Assembly: GCA_030040595.1 (NCBI GenBank)
Contig: JASHTL010000049.1
Coordinates: forward strand, 1 to 14,454
Length of the DNA: 14,454 nt
Direction of reading: 5' to 3'
Source of the DNA: Microcaldota archaeon
GTDB lineage: Archaea; Micrarchaeota; Micrarchaeia; Micrarchaeales; CABMGC01
The notes under the pieces were generated by a model. That model was not told the origin of the DNA and did not search any database. It was given only the letters and a program-made list of their open reading frames with translations. Of the stretch, positions 12,274 through 14,454 are shown piece after piece; position 1 is the stretch's first letter; the number at the start of each line of letters is the position of its first letter. The translations under genes were made by a program, and so were the position numbers.

Positions 12274-13341
12274 TTAAGCTTTTCTAAGACGTATGCCTGA
12301 TTCGGCTATACGCTCTACAATCTTCCTCTTCCTTGCGGATTCCTCCTCGCGCCTTTTCCACGTTTCAGCTGTGCCTTCGTAGAGGCTCTGTGAGGAATAA
12401 TGCCTCTGTTGGGTCCGTGCGATTCTTTCAGCCATCTTTGCAAGCGTCAATGCCCGAGGATTAAGCGGGTATTCTCCGTTTCTGAATTCCTTTAGCATCT
12501 CATCAAGCTCTGTGGTGACATTGTTGTATACAGACTCGCGGGTCTGAACCGTCGTCTCTATCTGTCTGTCTATTGCAACCGTGGCAGCCATTGGTACATA
12601 TAGACCGACACGCAGATCATAATCCTCATCAGGCCTTTTCACACGTCTTATTGCAATCACCCTTGCCGATGCCTTGGGTTCTCTCTTTGGCGCTCTGTCA
12701 GGATCAGCGTTTCTTCCAACTTCATTGGGATCCGCGGCCTGTCCGCCCTGATTCGCGGGTGTTGCAGTTGCGGTCGCCATTCTGCGCAGCCTCTCCTCCC
12801 TTGCCCTGGCGAGTCTTCGGTCCCGGTGACGTTTGCGCAGCCTTTCGGAGTTTGCCCTGGCGAATTCAGGATCCTCGTTCAGTCTGCGTAGCCTTTCATC
12901 TCTGGCTCTTGCGAATTCAGGGTCCTGGTGAAGCATGCGCATCCTTTCTGATTCCGCCCTGGCGAATTCAGGGTCCTGGTGAAGCATTCGTGTCCTTTCC
13001 GATTGCGCCCTGGCGAATTCAGGCTCCTGGTGCCTGAGGCGCATCCTTTCGGAGTTTGCCCTTGCGAATTCAGGGTCTTGGTGCCTGAGGCGCATATTCT
13101 CGGAGGTTGCCCTGATCTTTCGCAGTCTCTCTAGCAACACCTCGTGAGGTTTGCCTTCAAGGTATGCTATTGCGAAAAGCCCCGCGTTTGGGAAGTACGT
13201 CGCCATGACCTCATCGATGCTCTTCCCCGGATAGTATCTTCGTCTCAACTCCCTTACGGTCTCTTCCACGCTCAGGCCTTTGTAGTTAGCGTCCATCAGT
13301 GCAAGCGCGCGCGAGCTAGGCACCTTCTTCCTTAAAGCCAT
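12274..13341 (-). CDS. DPEF-repeat protein, 355 residues, function unknown
   Basis: This is a basic, Arg-rich protein with three parts. Residues 1-79 are helical (LSVEETVRELRRRYYPGK, SIDEVMATYFPNAGLFAIAY). Residues 80-181 are six tandem 17-residue repeats with consensus SERMRxLHQDPEFARAx, the last degenerate. After an Ala/Thr/Gly/Asp-rich linker (about 190-225) comes a C-terminal region (226-355) with a strand-like VGLYVPMAATVAI and long charged helices. The repeats look like amphipathic helices with an Arg-rich face and could bind nucleic acid. Short DPE[FY] repeats occur, as I remember, in phage and homing-nuclease-associated proteins, but no nuclease motif is visible here. The ATG at 13341 follows a clear TATA box at 13371-13380. 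It leads a three-gene minus-strand string. Confidence 0.75.
   Translation of the reverse strand: MALRKKVPSSRALALMDANYKGLSVEETVRELRRRYYPGKSIDEVMATYFPNAGLFAIAYLEGKPHEVLLERLRKIRATSENMRLRHQDPEFARANSERMRLRHQEPEFARAQSERTRMLHQDPEFARAESERMRMLHQDPEFARARDERLRRLNEDPEFARANSERLRKRHRDRRLARAREERLRRMATATATPANQGGQAADPNEVGRNADPDRAPKREPKASARVIAIRRVKRPDEDYDLRVGLYVPMAATVAIDRQIETTVQTRESVYNNVTTELDEMLKEFRNGEYPLNPRALTLAKMAERIARTQQRHYSSQSLYEGTAETWKRREEESARKRKIVERIAESGIRLRKA
12799..13104 (-). repeat. Six tandem 51-base repeats coding for DPEF units
   Basis: Units start at 13104, 13053, 13002, 12951, 12900 and 12849 (minus strand, 51 bases each). The core codons for DPEFAR are nearly identical, giving a recurring GCGAATTC on the plus strand. 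Units 1-4 are closest, unit 5 has NED in place of HQD, and unit 6 has lost the PEF core (DRRLAR). The DNA-level similarity points to duplication that is fairly recent relative to the rest of the gene. Confidence 0.85.
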
Positions 13342-13370
13342 TTAACCCCGGAATAATTATGGCGAGCCCC

Positions 13371-13380
13371 GTATATAAAC
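13371..13380 (-). promoter_or_regulatory. TATA box for the DPEF-repeat gene
   Basis: GTTTATATAC on the minus strand is a strong TATA match 30-40 bases before the ATG at 13341. The predicted start is near 13348, leaving a leader of only a few bases. Confidence 0.6.
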
Positions 13381-13408
13381 GATTGCTCAGATTTTAGTTT
13401 GCAGTTCG

Positions 13409-13540
13409 TTATAGATCGTCCCTGAATCTCACGTTCGGCGGTGCCGCCTTCCCGCACTTCTTGCAGTATATCGTCTTGTCGCCTATATACTTCCTGAACT
13501 CTTTGCTTCCGCACTGGCAGATATAAGGTTCCGCGCTCAT
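13409..13540 (-). CDS. 43-residue zinc-ribbon protein
   Basis: The product has two Cys pairs, ICQCGSKEF (Cys8, Cys10) and IYCKKCGKAAPP (Cys26, Cys29), 15 residues apart, then a short basic/acidic tail (NVRFRDDL). This is a minimal zinc ribbon. Its role is unknown; such mini-proteins can act as subunits of nucleic-acid or transcription complexes. The ATG overlaps the TGA of the upstream gene as ATGA, with GAGG upstream inside that gene, so translation is probably coupled. A longer ORF in another minus frame over this stretch is a shadow. Confidence 0.75.
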   Translation of the reverse strand: MSAEPYICQCGSKEFRKYIGDKTIYCKKCGKAAPPNVRFRDDL

Positions 13541-14016
13541 GATATGGCCTCTTCAAGATCCGCGCCAGTGTAGCCTTTACCGGACAGGTACTTCTCGACG
13601 CCTTCCGGTATTTTTATCCCTGTCCAGACCCTATCCCTTACTTCTTCTGCCACGGCTGCTTCTGCAAGCATGGGACTGACCAGTTCGTGCAGTTCGTTGT
13701 ACAGATCCTTGTAGCGCACCGTGCCCTTTATCTTAGACATGACCGAGATGAACGCCTCGGTAACCCCTTTTGCGTATCCGATCTGGCACGAGGCAGCGGC
13801 CTCGTAAAGCTTTCCGTCTATGAACTTGGCCAGTTGTTCCTCCTTGAAATCAGATATGGCATCTGTCCCTTCCTTGCGCATCACAGGTTTCTCAAGGAAG
13901 GGCATCCGGAGCGGCTTGCTGAAGAATAGCTCTAGCCTGGCCTCCCTCTCCCTCATCGCATTGCGCAGGGAAGGATCGTGCTGCCTCTTCGTCCTTCTGG
14001 TAGTTGCGTCTACCAA
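13537..14016 (-). CDS. Unrecognised 159-residue protein coupled to the zinc ribbon
   Basis: I do not recognise this family. The N-terminus is basic (RRTKRQHDPSLRNAMRERE). A mostly helical body follows (DFKEEQLAKFIDGKLYEAAA, VTEAFISVMSKIKG, LYNELHELVSPMLAEAAVAE), ending with GVEKYLSGKGYTGADLEEAI. A single Cys and no catalytic signature are visible. The start is TTG at 14016: no ATG or GTG lies in frame nearby. It follows a GGTGGTGAT stretch and a TATA-like box at 14047-14059 within the end of the desulfurase gene. It overlaps the zinc-ribbon gene by four bases, so the two products may work together. Confidence 0.65.
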   Translation of the reverse strand: MVDATTRRTKRQHDPSLRNAMREREARLELFFSKPLRMPFLEKPVMRKEGTDAISDFKEEQLAKFIDGKLYEAAASCQIGYAKGVTEAFISVMSKIKGTVRYKDLYNELHELVSPMLAEAAVAEEVRDRVWTGIKIPEGVEKYLSGKGYTGADLEEAIS

Positions 14017-14046
14017 TCCATCACCACCGTAGTTATGAAACTGCCT

Positions 14047-14059
14047 GCATTTATATTCC
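14047..14059 (-). promoter_or_regulatory. TATA-like box for the 14016 gene
   Basis: GGAATATAAATGC on the minus strand lies just after the desulfurase stop codon. The predicted start near 14026 gives a leader of about 10 bases before the TTG at 14016. Confidence 0.5.
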
Positions 14060-14064
14060 TTGCC

Positions 14065-14454
14065 CTATTTCTTCAGCTTGAGTATTTTTCTTACCTTCTC
14101 TATTGCTTGTATGGCCTTATCGACTTCTTCTTCCTTTGTGTAAAGGTAGAAACTCATTCTTGCGACAGACGTCTCGTTCAGCACCTGGTTAACTAGAGGC
14201 ATTGCGCAGTGGTGGCCCGCCCTTATTGCTATGCCCTCGCTGTCGAATATCGTGGCCACGTCGTGCGGATGCGCGCCCTTCACGTTGAACGAGATTACTC
14301 CGCCGCGCCTGTCCAGATCCTTTATTCCTGGCCCGTAGACATTTATTCCTTCCGTCTCGCCAAGCCTTTTCAGCGCGTATCCAGTGATCTTTTTCTCATG
14401 GTCGCGGATCTTCTGCATGCCTATCCTGTTCAGGTACTCGATCGCTGCCGCAAA
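14065..14454 (-). CDS. sufS: SufS-like cysteine desulfurase, C-terminal part (start outside window)
   Basis: The minus frame is open from the right edge (FAAAIEYLNRIGMQKIRDHE) to TAG at 14065-14067, giving 129 residues, so the ATG at 14418 is an internal Met. The segment matches the small domain of class V PLP-dependent desulfurases of the SufS/Csd group: GVISFNVKGAHPHDVATIFD, GIAIRAGHHCAMPL with the active-site Cys, the ARMSFYLYTKEEEVDKAI end, and a Lys-rich tail. The PLP-binding Lys lies upstream, outside the window. SufS takes sulfur from cysteine for Fe-S cluster assembly. Suf partners, if any, would lie to the right. Confidence 0.92.
   Translation of the reverse strand, partial: FAAAIEYLNRIGMQKIRDHEKKITGYALKRLGETEGINVYGPGIKDLDRRGGVISFNVKGAHPHDVATIFDSEGIAIRAGHHCAMPLVNQVLNETSVARMSFYLYTKEEEVDKAIQAIEKVRKILKLKK

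Noticed and set aside
12573..13037. 154-residue plus-strand ORF across the DPEF repeats
   Set aside because: It is antisense to the repeat array. Its own apparent repeats are only the reverse frame of the DPEF units, and it has no promoter or family match.
12799..13104. CRISPR array
   Set aside because: The 51-base repeats are contiguous, have no unique spacers and keep a protein frame.

Overview
This window is archaeal. It encodes archaeal/eukaryal-type ribosomal proteins S24e and S27ae, a hypusine-type initiation factor 5A, an ATP-dependent DNA ligase of the archaeal/eukaryal replicative type, a Mtq2/HemK2-like methyltransferase, and SepF together with two FtsZ paralogues. Many genes have a TATA-like box about 25-30 bases ahead of the presumed transcript start, leaders are very short or absent, and genes are packed tightly with many TTG/GTG starts. 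A DPANN-type genome (for example Micrarchaeota) would fit, but that placement is an inference from style, not shown by a marker.

Layout. 1-312 is the tail of a glycine-rich protein (+). 508-879 is sepF (+), which meets trmJ tail to tail. Positions 883-3333 form a minus-strand gene string read as aIF5A, S24e, S27ae, a CPBP-family membrane protease and TrmJ, with gaps or overlaps of a few bases. S27ae is only 52 codons. Next on the minus strand come an unrecognised gene (3419-4093), ftsZ2 (4208-5230) and ftsZ1 (5300-6346). A hairpin and a possible internal promoter lie between the two ftsZ genes. A 225-base divergent region separates ftsZ1 from an unrecognised plus-strand gene (6572-7132).

The right half holds a minimal one-domain O6-alkylguanine-DNA alkyltransferase, an unrecognised minus-strand gene, a glycine/serine-rich small membrane protein downstream of DNA ligase, a small DUF2795-like protein, the Mtq2-like methyltransferase, and a three-gene minus-strand string of unknown function. 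The string is led by a protein with six tandem 17-residue DPEF repeats. A 43-residue zinc-ribbon protein, translationally coupled to an unrecognised helical protein, and the C-terminal part of a SufS-like cysteine desulfurase (running off the right edge) close the window.

Themes. Cell division (SepF, FtsZ1, FtsZ2) flanks a translation block (aIF5A, S24e, S27ae, TrmJ). DNA maintenance (ligase, alkyltransferase) sits to the right. I found no tRNA, rRNA, CRISPR array, insertion sequence or integrase. No gene-free stretch exceeds 300 bases. The most unusual elements are the DPEF-repeat protein and its neighbours, the ftsZ1-ftsZ2 junction, and an 8-residue tandem repeat in the N-terminal tail of the membrane protease.
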